A stretch of 64,000 bases of DNA from Cherax quadricarinatus (GCF_038502225.1 NC_091303.1:25324800-25388799), one strand, 5' to 3'. Positions 1 to 11,679 are shown, counted from the stretch's first letter. Numbers and translations: made by a program. Notes: generated from the sequence alone by a model not told the origin.

Positions 1-320
1 GGGCCTGGGGCTGAGTGCATGCGCATGTCGTCGATGGCTTTCTCAAAGTCTAGTGGAGTTAGAGTTATGTCATAAATCTGGCCTACATTGGCAGGGTTTT
101 GAGACTCATTCATGAAAAAATTGTTTGATTCATCTATCTTTAAACTGGTTAGTGGCTCACTGAACACTGAGTCATACTGCAATTTCAGTATCTCGCTCAT
201 TTCTTTGTTGTCGTCTGTGTAGGATCCATCTTGTCTGGGCAGGGGCCCTATACTAGAAGTGGTTTTTGACTTGTTTTTGGCGTATGAAAAGAAATATTTC
301 GAATTTCAATTTCATTAATC
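1..320 (-). pseudogene. Non-LTR retrotransposon RT fragment (N-terminal side of RT)
   Basis: Reading the minus strand from about 306 down to 1 gives an open frame with NSKYFFSYAKNK, then a GPLP box, then EILKLQYDSVFS, ending in MHSAPGP at the window edge. These match, in order, the segment just before RT block 1 of CR1/jockey-type ORF2 proteins; the LINE-A copy at 50 kb has FFQVYRTK, IGPL, SILNNYFLSVF and NKSPGPD in the same order. The sequence differs clearly from families A-C here, so it is probably another family. A stop lies just upstream near 307, so it is broken or truncated on that side, and the rest of RT lies beyond the left edge. Confidence 0.65.
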
Positions 321-370
321 ACTTTTAGCTCCTCTTGTCTCTCATGGATCCTGTATGAGTCCTTTAACTT

Positions 371-832
371 CACCCCTCACCCCTTTGTGTACACTGTACC
401 CGTTCCTCACCCGTGTGTACAGTGTACCCGCCCCTCACCCCTGTGTTTACACTGTACCCGTCCCTCACCATTATGTGTAGACCGCACCCGTGCCTCACCC
501 CTGTGTGTTCACTGTACCCGTCCCTCACCATTGTGTGTACATTGTACCCGTCCCTCACCCCTGTGTGTACACTGTACCCGTCTCTCACCCGTGTGTACAC
601 TGAACCCGTCCCTCACCCGTGTGTACACTGAACCCGTCCCTCACCCCTGTGTGTACACTGAACCCGTCCCTCACCCCTGTGTGTAGACCGTACACGTCTC
701 TCACCCCTGTGTGTACACTGTACCCGTCCCTCACCCCTGTGTGTAGACCGTACCCGTCTCTTACCCCTGTGTGTAAACTGAACCCGTCCCTCACCACTGT
801 GGTGTACACAACGTGTTCCTCACCACTGTGGT
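371..832. repeat. 30-bp minisatellite
   Basis: About 15 imperfect tandem copies of a 30-bp unit built around TGTGTACACTGTACCCG and TCCCTCACCCC. Because 30 is a multiple of three, open frames run through it on both strands; they are by-products of the period. Confidence 0.9.
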
Positions 833-1608
833 GGTGGTGCAAGGCGTCGTGGTACCAACTTAGTGCACCAACATGTCCCTCCCCAACAACCATTACACAT
901 ACCACCTCAATCTCTTTAATAAATGTTCAAGGGTAAGCCTCTCCTCACTCACTATAATCTCTTACCTCCCTCCTCCTCCTCTCCTTATATCCAGCATTAT
1001 CACCTCCCTCTCTAATCCTCCCTTTCTTTCCCCCTCCTCCCTAAGACCTCTTCCTTCACGCCCTCCTCAGCCCTGGAGGCAAGGGTGGTTGGCAAGGCAG
1101 AAAGAGCTAGCGGTAAGAAGGAGAATGAGAGTTTGATAACATTATATCGTGGAGGAGAGGGCCGCAGCGGGCGCAGACGTGCGCTCACACCCGACAAAGA
1201 CACCTCATATACTATGCAAATTGGCCGGGATGTAATTATTCTAATGGACATGGTAGAACCTTAAGTGTCTCAAAATTTTTGTAAAAAAGTTGCAAAGACT
1301 TTGGGAAGCCCAGTTCAGATTTTCACCTGACTTTCTTCTGGTTGAGTGGGCCAGGAAGGCTACCACGAAGTTGTAATAATAAAAAGTCTTATCAAAAAGC
1401 TTATGTATGTAGAGGTTACCGAAGCACCTGGAGAAGCTGGGCTTTATCACGACCGAGAGATGTTGTCTCACTAAACTACCATACATCCATGACAATTTCT
1501 CAAATACAGCACGAAAGACTGGCATGAGTAACCTGCATTTTCCTGGACTGTAAGATAGCACTTCACATGGTTCCCCACTAGAGATTGATATACTTTACAG
1601 GTTGTGTT
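833..1608. other. No gene recognised
   Basis: Non-repetitive sequence with a pyrimidine-rich stretch at about 930-1070. Short open frames exist, the longest about 106 codons on the minus strand at 1241-1561, but none shows a domain or family resemblance I recognise. Confidence 0.5.
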
Positions 1609-1960
1609 ACTACACCCACATCACAATACTCATCCCAACACCTACATCCCAACACCTACATCCCAACACCCACATCACAATACTCATCCCAACACCTACA
1701 TCCCAACACCTGCATCACAACACCCACATCACAATACTCATACCAACACCTACTTCCCAACACCTGCATCACAACACCCACATCACAATACTCATCCCAA
1801 CACCTGCATCACAACACCCACACCACAATACTCATCCCAACACCTACATCCCAACAACTGCATCACAACACCCACACCACAATACTCATCCCAACACCTT
1901 CATCCCAACACCTGCATCACAACACCCACATCACAACACCCACACAACACCACTTGGTTC
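1609..1960. repeat. ~40-bp minisatellite with 13-14 bp subunits
   Basis: Tandem, irregular units of the form CATCCCAACACCTGCATCAC followed by AACACCCACATCACAATACT. Subunits are duplicated or lost between copies. All three forward frames are open, which reflects lack of stops in the unit and not coding. Confidence 0.88.
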
Positions 1961-2102
1961 AACCACCACCTCTTCCTCTTGCCACTTGAGTAAACTCCCT
2001 TTATGAAAAGGTGCAGTTTTGCTGGGCGTGAGAGGATCACTTGGTAAGTGGTTAAGTGCGGCTTAACACCTGTGGTAATGAGCCAGCTTGGTTGTTACGG
2101 CC

Positions 2103-2224
2103 CCAGGCAGGTGGTGCATGGGGGCCACTCCAGGTAGGTGGTGCAGGGGGGCCCACGCCAGGCAGGTGGTGTAGAGGGCCATGCCAAGCAGATGGTGCAG
2201 GGAAACAATATCAGACAGGTGGTG
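2103..2224. repeat. Short ~30-bp minisatellite
   Basis: Four to five diverged copies containing GGCAGGTGGTGCAGGG, ending beside LINE 3' sequence. Confidence 0.7.
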
Positions 2225-2239
2225 AAGGCTTTTCCTATG

Positions 2240-2765
2240 CTTGTGGGCTCTTCTACCCACGTAGCCCGGTCTGAGGCCAGGCTTCCCTGTTAACTGCTTG
2301 GTCAATGAGGCTACTTTTGATATACCTTTGATGGGTTTCAAGAGTTTTTCCCCCTACTCCCGAAGCCTGACCCTGAGCCAGGCTTGTCTGTTTAACCTGG
2401 CTTTTGTTTCTAGCCACCCATTGGCTAATATATACCACACAGCCTGTTTAATCTGGCATTTGGAGAAAGTATTTGTCAAGTTTCCTCTTAAAGACGTATT
2501 CCAGCAGTGTTTCTGATATCTTTTGGTAAAGTGTTGAATACTCTGGGCCCAGGAACAATACAATGCTCTCTTATTGTGTCCACGGCGCCCCTAATTTTCA
2601 CTGGGTTTACTCGACACATTCTCATCTCTCACTCCAGTATTCTGTTATGGCAGTGTGCAGCTTTGGTATTAGGTCCTCAAGTGCCTTGCACATATATATT
2701 ATCATGTCTCTCCTCTGCTCCAGCGAGTACAAATTTAGGACTTTGATGTGTCCTAGTGGCTCGCA
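2240..2765 (-). mobile_element. LINE-D (2240-2325) and LINE-C (2325-2765) 3'-end fragments
   Basis: From about 2325 the plus strand is similar, block by block, to the LINE-C copies at 11.7 and 42.1 kb: the gagccaggct block, the gcctgtttaatctggca block, CCAGCAGTGTTTCTGATATC and TCACTCCAGTATTCTGTTATGGCAGTG in two pieces. On the minus strand this is the C-terminal coding end plus 3' UTR of a CR1-like ORF2, but stops break the frame. The piece at 2240-2325 resembles the LINE-D end (GGTCAATGAGGC, GGCCAGGCTTCCC). Only the last ~0.5 kb of the element is present, as in 5'-truncated LINE insertions. Confidence 0.7.
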
Positions 2766-2830
2766 GACCCATGTAGCTATCACAACTCAGCTGATGCGGT
2801 GCTTATAACAGGAAACCGTAAAGCCACTTC

Positions 2831-2972
2831 TTACTCTTAATGACTCACGAAATCGTAATGACACGATTGCAAACAAACCATACCCCGGCCGGGATTGAAC
2901 GCGACGGGCTGGAGTTTTGAGACACTATGACCGCGGGTTCAATCCCGGCCGGGGTATGGTTTACTCTTAATG
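2831..2972 (+). mobile_element. Fold-back tRNA-like SINE insertion with 12-bp target-site duplication
   Basis: The host sequence TTACTCTTAATG occurs at 2831-2842 and again at 2961-2972, flanking a 118-bp insert. The insert begins with a reverse-complement SINE 3' part and continues with a forward SINE 3' part, so the two ends form a perfect 24-bp inverted repeat (accataccccgg... / ...ccggggtatggt). The forward half contains an exact tRNA-type B box, GGTTCAATCCC. The left arm carries about 34 bp more of the tail than the right arm. The larger relative is at 18,348-18,976. Confidence 0.85.
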
Positions 2973-3139
2973 GTTATAATCATAACCATGGCTTTTAAAG
3001 AGGTGGACCGGTTAGCCAGCGGAAGCCCTCGGTTAGATGACCAAAAACTCCAGCTAAGGGTCATCACATGACTAGGACCCGAGTCAGGAAACACTTGTCC
3101 TGTTTCCGGACAAACTTTATACCTACCTACCTACATGCC
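2973..3139. other. No gene; short (CTAC)n run
   Basis: Non-coding sequence ending in a short TACCTACCTACCTAC run near 3120-3134. No coding signal seen. Confidence 0.5.
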
Positions 3140-3440
3140 GCTTCTTGGAAACTTCTATCTTCGTCTCAGCAATATTTCTGATATCTACTGGTACTATGTT
3201 GAAACAGTGTTCTCTAATGATAGCAACGGACGCTGACACAAGTGTTCTGTAATGGTACACATGAGTCCTCTTAGTTTTGACTGGTTTTCAGTCTACACTT
3301 TCTCCCATATCTTTCATCCTAATAAGTTGTTACAACAGTGTGCCGCTGAAGGAACCAGTCCCTCAAGTATCTTCCATGAATATATTATCAGACATCTCTG
3401 TTCCAGAGAGAATAATCACAGCGCTTTAAGACCAATAATT
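3140..3440 (-). mobile_element. Diverged LINE-C 3' fragment
   Basis: Blocks such as CAGCAATATTTCTGATATCT, TACTATGTTGAAACAGTGTTC and CCTCAAGTATCTTCCATG-AATATATTATCA align in order with the other LINE-C minus-strand copies. Frames are destroyed. It ends at the edge of the following minisatellite. Confidence 0.65.
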
Positions 3441-3469
3441 TTCCAGCCCCCTGACACTCGGTGAGGGGG

Positions 3470-3700
3470 GGGCGAGCGACCCCTCACTGTGTGCGGCCAC
3501 CATCGCCCTCACGCTGTGTGCATGTGGGTGGCCATCACCCTCACCCTGTGCGTATGTGGGAGGCCACCACCCTCACCCTGTGTGTATGTGGGAGGGCACC
3601 ACTCTCACTCTGTATGTGGGTGGTCAGCACCCTCATCCTGCGTGTATGTGGGAGGCCACCACCCTCACCCTGTGTGCATGTGGGAGGCTGTTATGCAGGG
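3470..3700. repeat. ~32-bp minisatellite
   Basis: Seven or so copies of a unit containing TGTGGGAGGCCACCACCCTC and ACCCTGTGTGTA. Two remnant units of the same type occur at about 4438-4500, some 740 bp away, so the array has been split or copied. Confidence 0.85.
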
Positions 3701-3718
3701 TTCTGCATGACATCGTAA

Positions 3719-4437
3719 TGTACATATAGTGGAGAAGTGTGCCATAATAGTATGAATGTTATAATTGTAAAGAATAATTTTATAATTCATAATGTGCATT
3801 TGGGGGCACTGTAAAGTACTCTAACTGTAATTATAAAGAAATCCTTCTAGGTAGTTATTTTCCAAGTGTGTTTGGGTACGCGGAGTAAGCGTGGCGGCTT
3901 GGGACAGTCACGTGGGGTCAGCCTGGTTGGGAGGCTGGCGTCGGAGATGCTGTGTATGTTGTGTACTCCTTTTGTTTAGCTAACCCAAGCCATAGGCTCT
4001 TCTATGGCTTACCTGTATGCCCACCTAGGCTCTTGACATGGTCAGGGTGCTGTGGGATGAGTGAGGAAATAAGAAATGAGGTTGGTATTGGAGTAGAGTC
4101 GGCCTGGCGCTGACTAGGCCTAGTGTTATGGTTACTGGACCGCCAGCCGCCTGCTTCTTGTGCCTGCTATGTGGGCGGTTAGGATGGGAGATACATGAAA
4201 GTGTTTTCTAGAGTGTGTATATAGTGTTATATTGAATAAATAGATACATTTTCTTAACTAGGAGTTTTGCCTAACCCTCTGTTAACCAACCCATTGAAGT
4301 AACAAATGCTGGTTTAGCGCTTTCTGTTTTGACTGGGATAGCCCTGGGTGGCCTATTTATGCTTGAGATGAGTGTAACTTTTACCTTTCCCCTTAGACAA
4401 GGCTCTAGCCTCCAGGTATCCCACATTTTTGCATAAC
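3719..4437. other. Unassigned sequence with TATA-like and AATAAA signals
   Basis: No coding frame recognised. TATATAGTGTTATATTGAATAAATAG at about 4215-4241 combines a TATA-like run with a polyadenylation hexamer. Flanked on both sides by the same minisatellite type (3470-3700 and 4438-4500), this could be an inserted element such as a solo LTR, but I cannot define ends or a target duplication. Confidence 0.25.
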
Positions 4438-4500
4438 AGGCCACTACCCTCACCCTCACGCTGTGTACGTGTGGGAGGCCACTACCCTCACGCTTGGTGT
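4438..4500. repeat. Remnant of the 3.5-kb minisatellite
   Basis: Two units (GGCCACTACCCTCACCCTC... and GTGTGGGAGGCCACTACCCTC...) matching the array at 3470-3700. Confidence 0.75.
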
Positions 4501-4719
4501 ATAGGAGAGTCATGCCCACACACTGGCAAGCATGACTACGGTGTGATTGCGCACAAAATGTGTGCAAAATATATAACTGGAAAAGTGGACAGGCAGTGGT
4601 AAACAGTGAAATCGGGGACGGCCATATTGAAAAAGCCGTTTCTCAAGACACAGTATTCGCCCCATTTCTCTTTCTCATTCCTATATCCTACATAGGGACA
4701 TAAATCATAGTACCCTAAC

Positions 4720-5570
4720 ATCTTTTGTTGATACTAGAGTGGCTTCCACTGAGGAGACAGCAAATCTCCGCTGGACCACTGACATCAGTATGTTCATTGA
4801 AGTCATATTTCAGTTGCTCCTGTATGTAAAAACTGAAAACTTAAAGAGTGAAACATAGTACAAGATAACTCAAATCATTAAATTGTGCAGAAGTTCTATG
4901 AGAGACTTGGGAGTGACAATGTCAGATCTCACAATTAAGAATCACAAACAAGGAAAATGATAGGCTGGATATATAGAGCATTCAAAATAAAGAGCTGATG
5001 TGTCAATGTTGATACTCGTCAAGTCACTTGTTCTCTCCAGGCTGGAGTACTGCTCCTCGCTACCGGCCCCCTTCAACACAGAATAAATTACAGTACTGGA
5101 AAAAGTAGAGGGAACCTTCACAGCTCGTATAAATTCGGCCAAGCATCCGAACTACTGGGAAGGCTTGAAATTCCTTCAACTGTACTAACTGGAACGCAGG
5201 CGAAAAAGGTGTATCACAATCTATACCTGGAGGGACTGGTCCCAAACCTGTACAGTAAAATCACTCAGTCCATAATGAATGAAGCAAGAGGCTCCAGCAG
5301 ACGGTGCAAAATACCTTCTTGAAAAGTAGGGCAGTAATAAATACACCGAGAGAAAACTCAAAAAAAAAAAAAGACTAACGTCATTCCTTCATGCGTAAGG
5401 GAAATTACCAGCAGATCCCTGGCAGCCTTCAAGAGGAAAAACCTGATAAATTCTTCAAGTCTATACCTGATCAGCCGGGCTGTGGTGCATACACACGTTG
5501 AACTGGATGTTGCTGGCACCAACAGTCTAATCGAAGAGGACAGCAACAGGGAGGCCTGGTCTGGGTAGGG
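4720..5570 (+). pseudogene. LINE-C/D-like RT C-terminal remnant
   Basis: Conceptual pieces on the plus strand are FVDDTRVAS near 4730 (RT catalytic box, normally FADDT), RDLGVTMSDLTIKNH near 4900, RLEYCSSLPAPF near 5040 (equivalent of LEYCSVLTA in LINE-C) and PNYWEGLKF near 5150. They follow the order of the LINE-C protein at 12.1-12.8 kb and 42.1-43.6 kb but are separated by frameshifts and stops. The 3' part (5480-5560) resembles the LINE-D end. It is a dead, old, 5'-truncated copy. Confidence 0.7.
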
Positions 5571-6560
5571 GGGGAGGGGGACCCCTTCCCTAATCACTAC
5601 CCACCCAAACTCACCTGCTAACTTGTCCTGCACCTGACTAATTAACCTCGCACACAAAATCACTTTCTGTACTAGTAAGAAAAACAAACTTTGCAAATTA
5701 AGTTAGAAACTTGTCATGGTGGGCAGGAAGGTAACGCGAGTGCCGGAGAGAGGCACACAATAGTGCCACCCTATAAGCTCTTGGCATAACTCTCAAGCCA
5801 CAGTGTTGACACACCTACCTGCATTTTACACTTGGCTTATTAACAGTGATAGGACGATAACTTTTTTTATACCGATATCGATAGAAGATACCATCAAACT
5901 CGGAAGGCACCAACCAATACCCATACCTTGGCATGCCCATAGTTATTAAAGCCTCAGGCATAAACCTTGAGACCAGAGACCAACAAGTGATTTATAAACA
6001 CGTAGGCAAACACTGGGACATAATTAGTAGAAAACGTTTTAGTCACGGGACCTTGATTACTTCTAACATATAAGAAACAATCCAGATCGCAGGACCGAAA
6101 CGTTTTCTAATACGTCGTATTGCTTGTTCACGTTTCTTCCTAAATCCCATTCAGCCTTCTAGTCACCTGTAGGGTAATATCAAGAAAACATTAATCCCTG
6201 ATAAAATCAACTATAATTGTATATACACAAAGCTATACATCTTGTAGTATATATACCTTGTCCAGGGACCAGGCTGATGGCTGACTGTGAAACTGACACT
6301 GACTGACAGGCAGTGCCACACCTCCATCATAACTAAAGTAAACCACAAACTCTGCTGCTACAGTGAAAGAAGACTTATCATCATACAGTGTAAACACTTA
6401 CATGACGCCCCCTGCCTGTACTTCCGCTTCTCCAGACACCTACCATCGTACACTGCTCGCACGTGAAGCCTCAATCTACACTACTCACATCCATTTCTTA
6501 CCTAAAATAAAAACAAAAAATCTGTATTAGACAAACTCACATCATATGATGTAATTAGTT
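5571..6560. other. No gene recognised
   Basis: AT-rich non-coding sequence. Two GAAACGTTTT-like motifs lie near 6033 and 6098 in opposite orientations, resembling the cores of the hammerhead-like repeats described elsewhere, but too diverged to fold convincingly. Confidence 0.4.
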
Positions 6561-6561
6561 T

Positions 6562-6750
6562 AGAAAACCGACAAGTTGAAGAATTAGACACTTGCAATAT
6601 TTGGGAATCTTTACTGTGGAAACATTTCACCATCAAGTGGCTTCCTCAGTCTGGTACAAAGATGAATGGTGGAAGATGAGGAGGAGTTTGAGGTAATCAG
6701 TCCCTCAGCCTTGTGTCGATGTGCTCAGTTCATCAATCATAATTTAACGA
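6562..6750 (-). mobile_element. Hammerhead-like repeat copy (degenerate)
   Basis: On the minus strand the order is CTGAGGA (6643-6649), an extra A, a stem-II hairpin with GCCAC opposite a degraded partner, GAAA (6625-6628) and TGTTTCC. This is the arrangement of the better copies at 23.3 and 54.1 kb with two or three substitutions. It continues into the family's 3' motif CAACTTGTCGGTTTTC (about 6567-6582). Probably not self-cleaving in this state. Confidence 0.6.
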
Positions 6751-7107
6751 ACTTAATAAGTTCCTTAAATCAGTTCCTGACTATTACAACCCAGGGACCA
6801 TAAGGCCTGTTATCCTGGGTGTAAAGGGGAGCAAGGAGCAGAACAAACACCGCTGAATGACTTTGAAATATATTTTCCTTCACCAAGAACAATGTGGATA
6901 TTTACAGCTATGTACACTATATACAGTTGGAAAATGTATGTGTACAACACGGTTTAGGCAAGGCCAAGACACAGCCTGGAGACAGAATGGGCAACCGTGC
7001 TCAACCAGCTCTGGTAAGGAAATGACAAGGGTAGACAGACGGGTGGTGCCCACAACACGTCTACGATTGCCAGAACCATCTTCTCATTGGTTGAACCTGG
7101 GTACTGA

Positions 7108-7133
7108 TCGAACGATGGGGCCCCATCGTTCGA
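7108..7133. repeat. Perfect 26-bp palindrome
   Basis: TCGAACGATGGGG is followed directly by CCCCATCGTTCGA, 13-bp arms with no spacer, in otherwise unremarkable sequence. Confidence 0.9.
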
Positions 7134-7229
7134 CCCTAGTGCTGGTTCGCTGGTTGGGGAGATAGCCTTTCAATGAGGGTGTGTACATGCGCCGAATAAA
7201 GGTTATGTACTCTTTGCATCCCACACTGA

Positions 7230-7375
7230 CCAACAGGGTTGTGGTTTGTATGGCCAGCAGTAACAGCTTGGTTGATCAGACCTTGATCCACCGGGAGGCC
7301 TCGTCTGTGACCAGACTGCAGGGTCACTGACCCCTGGAAACGCCCTTCAGATATCTCTCAGGTAATAATAAGAAA
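7230..7375 (+). mobile_element. LINE-D 3'-end fragment
   Basis: AGCTTGGTTGATCAGACC, TTGATCCACCGGGAGGCCTC and GACCCCTGGAAACGCCCTTC match, in reverse complement, the LINE-D stretch at 11,831-11,950. Only the 3' terminal part is present. Confidence 0.65.
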
Positions 7376-9975
7376 TCATACGAGAAAGAGTTGAAGAAAA
7401 TCTTGATATAGCAGCTATAACAAAGACAAAACTCGCAAGGATAATGACAAATGCGGTATTTTCAGAGGGCTACTAATAGTGAGAAGGTAAAGGACAAAGA
7501 AGGAGGGGGGGTTGCATTAATGGTCAGAAATTACTGAAGATTTAAGAAGCTAGGAAACATGAGAGTTCATGGGTTATATATCAGGCACGGTACTATCCAG
7601 AGACAAAAGTAATAGTGACAGTGATAAATAATCCTCCAACAAACAATAGAAGACCAAGGGAGAAGCATGATAATAAAGGCAATAATTTACATACTGGAAA
7701 CAGTGAGAGAGATGGCAATAAGAAATAAAGCTAAACGTCTAGTACTAGGAAAAATTGGAACCCTGGAGGACCGGAAACATGGAGAGTGAAATTTATAGAT
7801 GCACTATAAACAACAAGAAGGAAACAACAAGAGTGAAGGAGACGAGCCAGCAAGGCTTCACCTGGTTTTCTCACAAAATGAATATGACATAGCGGAAATT
7901 ATGGGGAATCAATGGGAGCCAACGATCATGTAAAGCAAAGCTTTGAGTACCTGGTGGAAAGAGGAACGAAGAAAAATAGAAGAAACGACTAAAAGAAAAT
8001 GGGACTACAGAAGAAGGAACACTGATGGCATGAGAATTTTTCTGAGCTTAAGTAGAATGAGAAAGTAAATTGGAAGGCAGAAATGTACAAGAAATGATGG
8101 AGGTAACAACAGGCAGAGTGACAAGAGGCAAAAAAAAAAAAAATCATCCCGAATATAAAGAAGCAGGAAAAACACAGAGAACCCAAATGGTTTGATCAAG
8201 AATAAACAGATGTCAAGATTAGAAGCGAACTACTTAGAAAAATATAAAGCAAATCAAACTGCAAAAAAATCGAGAAATAAGAAGGAGAGCTAAAAATGAA
8301 TATGGAAGAATAAGAATGAAATGTAATAGACAGTTTGAAAATTATAGAGCTACATAAGAAAAAAGATGACTATAAAGAAAAAAAATGTTAAGGCAGAGGA
8401 AGTAAGAAGGGATGCTAACAGAGAATGATAAAAAAAAAATATGTGAAATGCTTGGCAAAGGATTCATATTAGTCTTCCCAGAAGAAAGCGGAAACCTGCC
8501 GGCAGAACAGACTAACAGGTGCCGGAGAGTATCACCACAATAAAAGTGATGAAATTACTACAAGAGCTGGATGTAACAAAAACATTGCGACTAGACAACA
8601 TATCTCCATAGTTGCTGAGAGAAGAACCAATAACAAAGGTAGTCAACTAGTTTCTCCAATCAGAAGAGATGCCAGATAATTGGAAAATAGCAAATATAGT
8701 TCCTGTTTATAAAAAAAAAAAAAAAGAGGCATACAAGACACCATAAACTGCCTCCCAATATCTCTAACATTCATACTGTTAAAAGTTCTGAAGAAGATAG
8801 TAAGGAAAAAAAATATTGGGAAACTTGGAGACAAGATTCTTTACAGAAAACCAGCTGGAATTTAGGAATGGAAAATCCTGTCTTGAGAATTTGCTGGAGT
8901 TCTACGATAACGTCACAGTAATAATACATGACTGGCTGAATTCTATTTCCTTGGACTAAGGAAAAAACATTTAATACAGTACCGCACCAGAGATTAGAAG
9001 AACAAGAGAGGTTAAAAGATAAGAGTGCACTACTAGGTCAAGGAGTACTTAAATGATAGAAGACAGAGAATAACAGTAAGGCATGAAATGAATGAACGAG
9101 ACAGAGTAGCGTGTGGGGTTCCGCAAGGAACAGTGCTAGCACCACTAGGGCAGTACCAAAGTATAGGCCCATTTTGATGATAACGATATGGGTATCGGTA
9201 CAGGTAAAAATTTGGTATCGCTCCATCCCTAACCACTATTGTCCCTAATACAGGTTAGGGAGTTACCAGAGAGGACTAAGTCCTATGTGTCACTGTTTGT
9301 TGATGTAAAACTAAAAAAAAAAAACAGGAGAGGACGTTGATCAATTCCAGGGAGACCTAACGAGACTGTAGTAGTCAAACAAGTTGCTTCTCGAGTTCAA
9401 CCAACGTAAATACAAGGTCATACGCTTTAGAAAAGATGAGGGCAGACCGGATACAGAGTACAGCATGGGAGGAGAAAAACTGTTAATATCAGAGAGTGAA
9501 TAAAACACCAAGCATATCGCCAGAAGTGCACTGTATGACGTCAGCGGCATATGCAAGATAAGCAAACCTTAGGATAATATTCAGGAACTTGAATTCATGT
9601 TAGGCCAATCACTGAGTGGCGGCCCCAGCATCGAGCCCATACTTGGTCAAGCACGTGAAGAAACTGGAAAAGGTCCTAAAGTCTCCAACCAGGCTAGTAA
9701 CAGAACTAAGAGGAATGTATTATGAGGAGAGGTTGAAGGAACTGAACTTGACAACTTTAGATGAGAGAAGAACAAAGGAAGACATTATTAAAGAATAAAA
9801 AAACACAATACCGTGACTGGAACAATACATTATTAATAAGCACAAAATGTTAAGAGGAACTGATAAGGACAGATTGTTTGAACTAAGATAACAAGGATTA
9901 AAGGGTCACAGGTGGAAGATGACGGAGCCAGCAGCTAAGTCTCGATCCCAGCAAACACAAGTCGTGAAATGAGCA
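7376..9975 (+). pseudogene. Ancient, near full-length LINE-B ORF2 relic
   Basis: Scattered but collinear protein remnants are visible. GDEPARLHLVFSQ at about 7840 corresponds to the endonuclease C-terminal region. The palm segment near 8,940-8,960 reads NSIFLD with a stop where good copies have CIFLDCKKAF. GLVKHVKKLEK-like residues occur at about 9,630-9,670, followed by LVTELRGMYYEERLKELNLTT at 9,680-9,750 in the C-terminal domain shared with the LINE-B copy at 62-63 kb. Stops, poly-A runs and frameshifts are everywhere. The 3' domain continues to about 9,975 (LRGTDKDRLFE near 9,850). It is the most diverged LINE-B copy here. Confidence 0.65.
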
Positions 9976-10002
9976 CACAAATCAGTAGGCGCACATGTAC
10001 AC

Positions 10003-10077
10003 AAACACACACACACACACACACCACATACACACACACACACACACACATACACACACACACACAAACACACACAG
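10003..10077. repeat. (CA)n microsatellite
   Basis: Imperfect (CA)n about 75 bp long, between the ancient LINE-B and a younger LINE-B 3' end. Confidence 0.95.
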
Positions 10078-10405
10078 GAGGGCCAAGGGAGACATGATAC
10101 TGCGTGGAATAGACAAGGTGGACAGAGACAGGATGTTCCAGAGATGGGACACAGAAACAAGGGGTCACAATTGGAAGCTGAAGACTCAGACGAGTCAAAG
10201 GGATGTTAGGAAGTATTTCTTCAGCCACATAGTTGTTAGGAAGAGGACAGTCCGGCAAATGATGTAGTGGAGGCAGGAACCATACATAGTTTTAAGACAA
10301 GGTATGATAAAGCTCATGGAGCAGGGAGAGGGAGGACCCAGTAGCGATCAGTGAAGAGGCGGGACCAGGAGTTGAGTCTCGACCCCTGCAACCACAATTA
10401 GGTGA
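10078..10405 (+). mobile_element. LINE-B 3' end (5'-truncated), continuing into (TA)n
   Basis: Encodes the end of the LINE-B protein: RGIDKVDRDRMFQRWDTETR, then RDVRKYFFSH and the 3' non-coding block ending CAACCACAATTAGGTGAGTG. The last base passes straight into a long (TA)n array. Only the terminal ~330 bp of the element is present. Confidence 0.85.
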
Positions 10406-10594
<189 letters not shown>

Positions 10595-10686
10595 AGCCCT
10601 GCCTTCTGATCCTCGCCTCTGCTCAATTAATTAATTTACATAAATCCCATGAGCAAACCCACACGATTGTCGGAGACTAGTTGGTG

Positions 10687-11187
10687 GACCAGCCCCGGTG
10701 TAAGGCAGGGGCTAGACCAGCCCCGGCGTGAGGCAGGGGCTAGACCAGCCCCGGTGTAAGGCAGGGGCTAGACCAGCCCCGGCGTGAGGCAGGGGCTAGA
10801 CCAGCCACGGCGTGAGGCAGGGGCTAGACCAGCCCCGGCGTAAGGTAGGGGCTAGACCAGCCCCGGCGTGAGGCAGGGGCTAGACCAGCCCCGGTGTGAG
10901 GCTGGGGCTAGACCAGCCCCGGCGTGAGGCTGGGGCTAGACCAGCCCCTGCGTGAGGCAGGGGCTAGACCAGCCCCGGCGTGAGGCAGGGGCTAGACCAG
11001 CCCCGGCGTGAGGCAGGGGCTAGACCAGCCCCGGCGTGAGGCAGGGGCTAGACCAGCCCCGGCGTGAGGCAGGGGCTAGACCAGCCCCGGCGTGAGGCAG
11101 GGGCTAGACCAGCCCCGGCGTGAGGCAGGGGCTAGACCAGCCCCGGCGTGAGGCAGGGGCTAGACCAGCCCCGGCGTGAGGCAGGGA
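10687..11187. repeat. 28-bp minisatellite, ~18 copies
   Basis: GC-rich unit CCAGCCCCGGCGTGAGGCAG followed by GGGCTAGA. The right half is highly homogeneous; the first eight units carry C/T and A/G variants (GGTGTAAGG, GCTGGGG). Confidence 0.97.
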
Positions 11188-11480
11188 AAAATGAGGGATG
11201 GTGGTTGGGAGGAGGTAGTTTCCATGGTGCAGGAAGTGTGACTGTTGTCCTACCGAACACTGATCGTATAATTCCAGTTTTCATGATCTATTTGGAGGAG
11301 GGTTCACCAGTGAAGTCTGGAGGAGGGCTTCTGTGCAAGGGTTTGGACGGAGAAATCAAGAGCAGGGAAGTTTTTTAGTTTCTCTAACAGTACTGGATAC
11401 ATCAGCGATGTGCTGCTACCTTATTCTACATGATAATGAGCATGTGTACCTGTGTCAGATATACTGACCATGGCTCCTGC
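11188..11480. other. No gene recognised
   Basis: Unique-looking sequence of about 290 bp with no convincing open frame or motif. Confidence 0.5.
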
Positions 11481-11660
11481 CTCTCTTTGACACCCCCCTG
11501 CCTCTTCTAGCTCCCCCTGCCTCTCTCTGGCGCCCCCCTGCCTCTTCTAGCTCCCCCTGCCTCTCTCTGGCACCCCCCTGCCTCTTCTAGCTCCCCCTGC
11601 CTCTCTCTAGCTAAACCATGCCTCTCTTTGGCACCCCCTGCCTCTCTCAAGTTCACCCCT
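11481..11660. repeat. ~41-bp CT-rich minisatellite (left part)
   Basis: Units of CCTGCCTCTTCTAGCTCCCC and CTGCCTCTCTCTGGCACCCC. The same motif resumes at 12,964-13,015 on the other side of the LINE-C/D block, so the LINE seems to interrupt the array. Confidence 0.85.
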
Positions 11661-11679
11661 GCTTCTATATGGCATCCCT

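Noticed and set aside
3719..4437. Solo LTR of an LTR retrotransposon
   Set aside because: TATA-like and AATAAA signals are present, but I found no TG...CA ends, target duplication, primer-binding site or gag/pol sequence.
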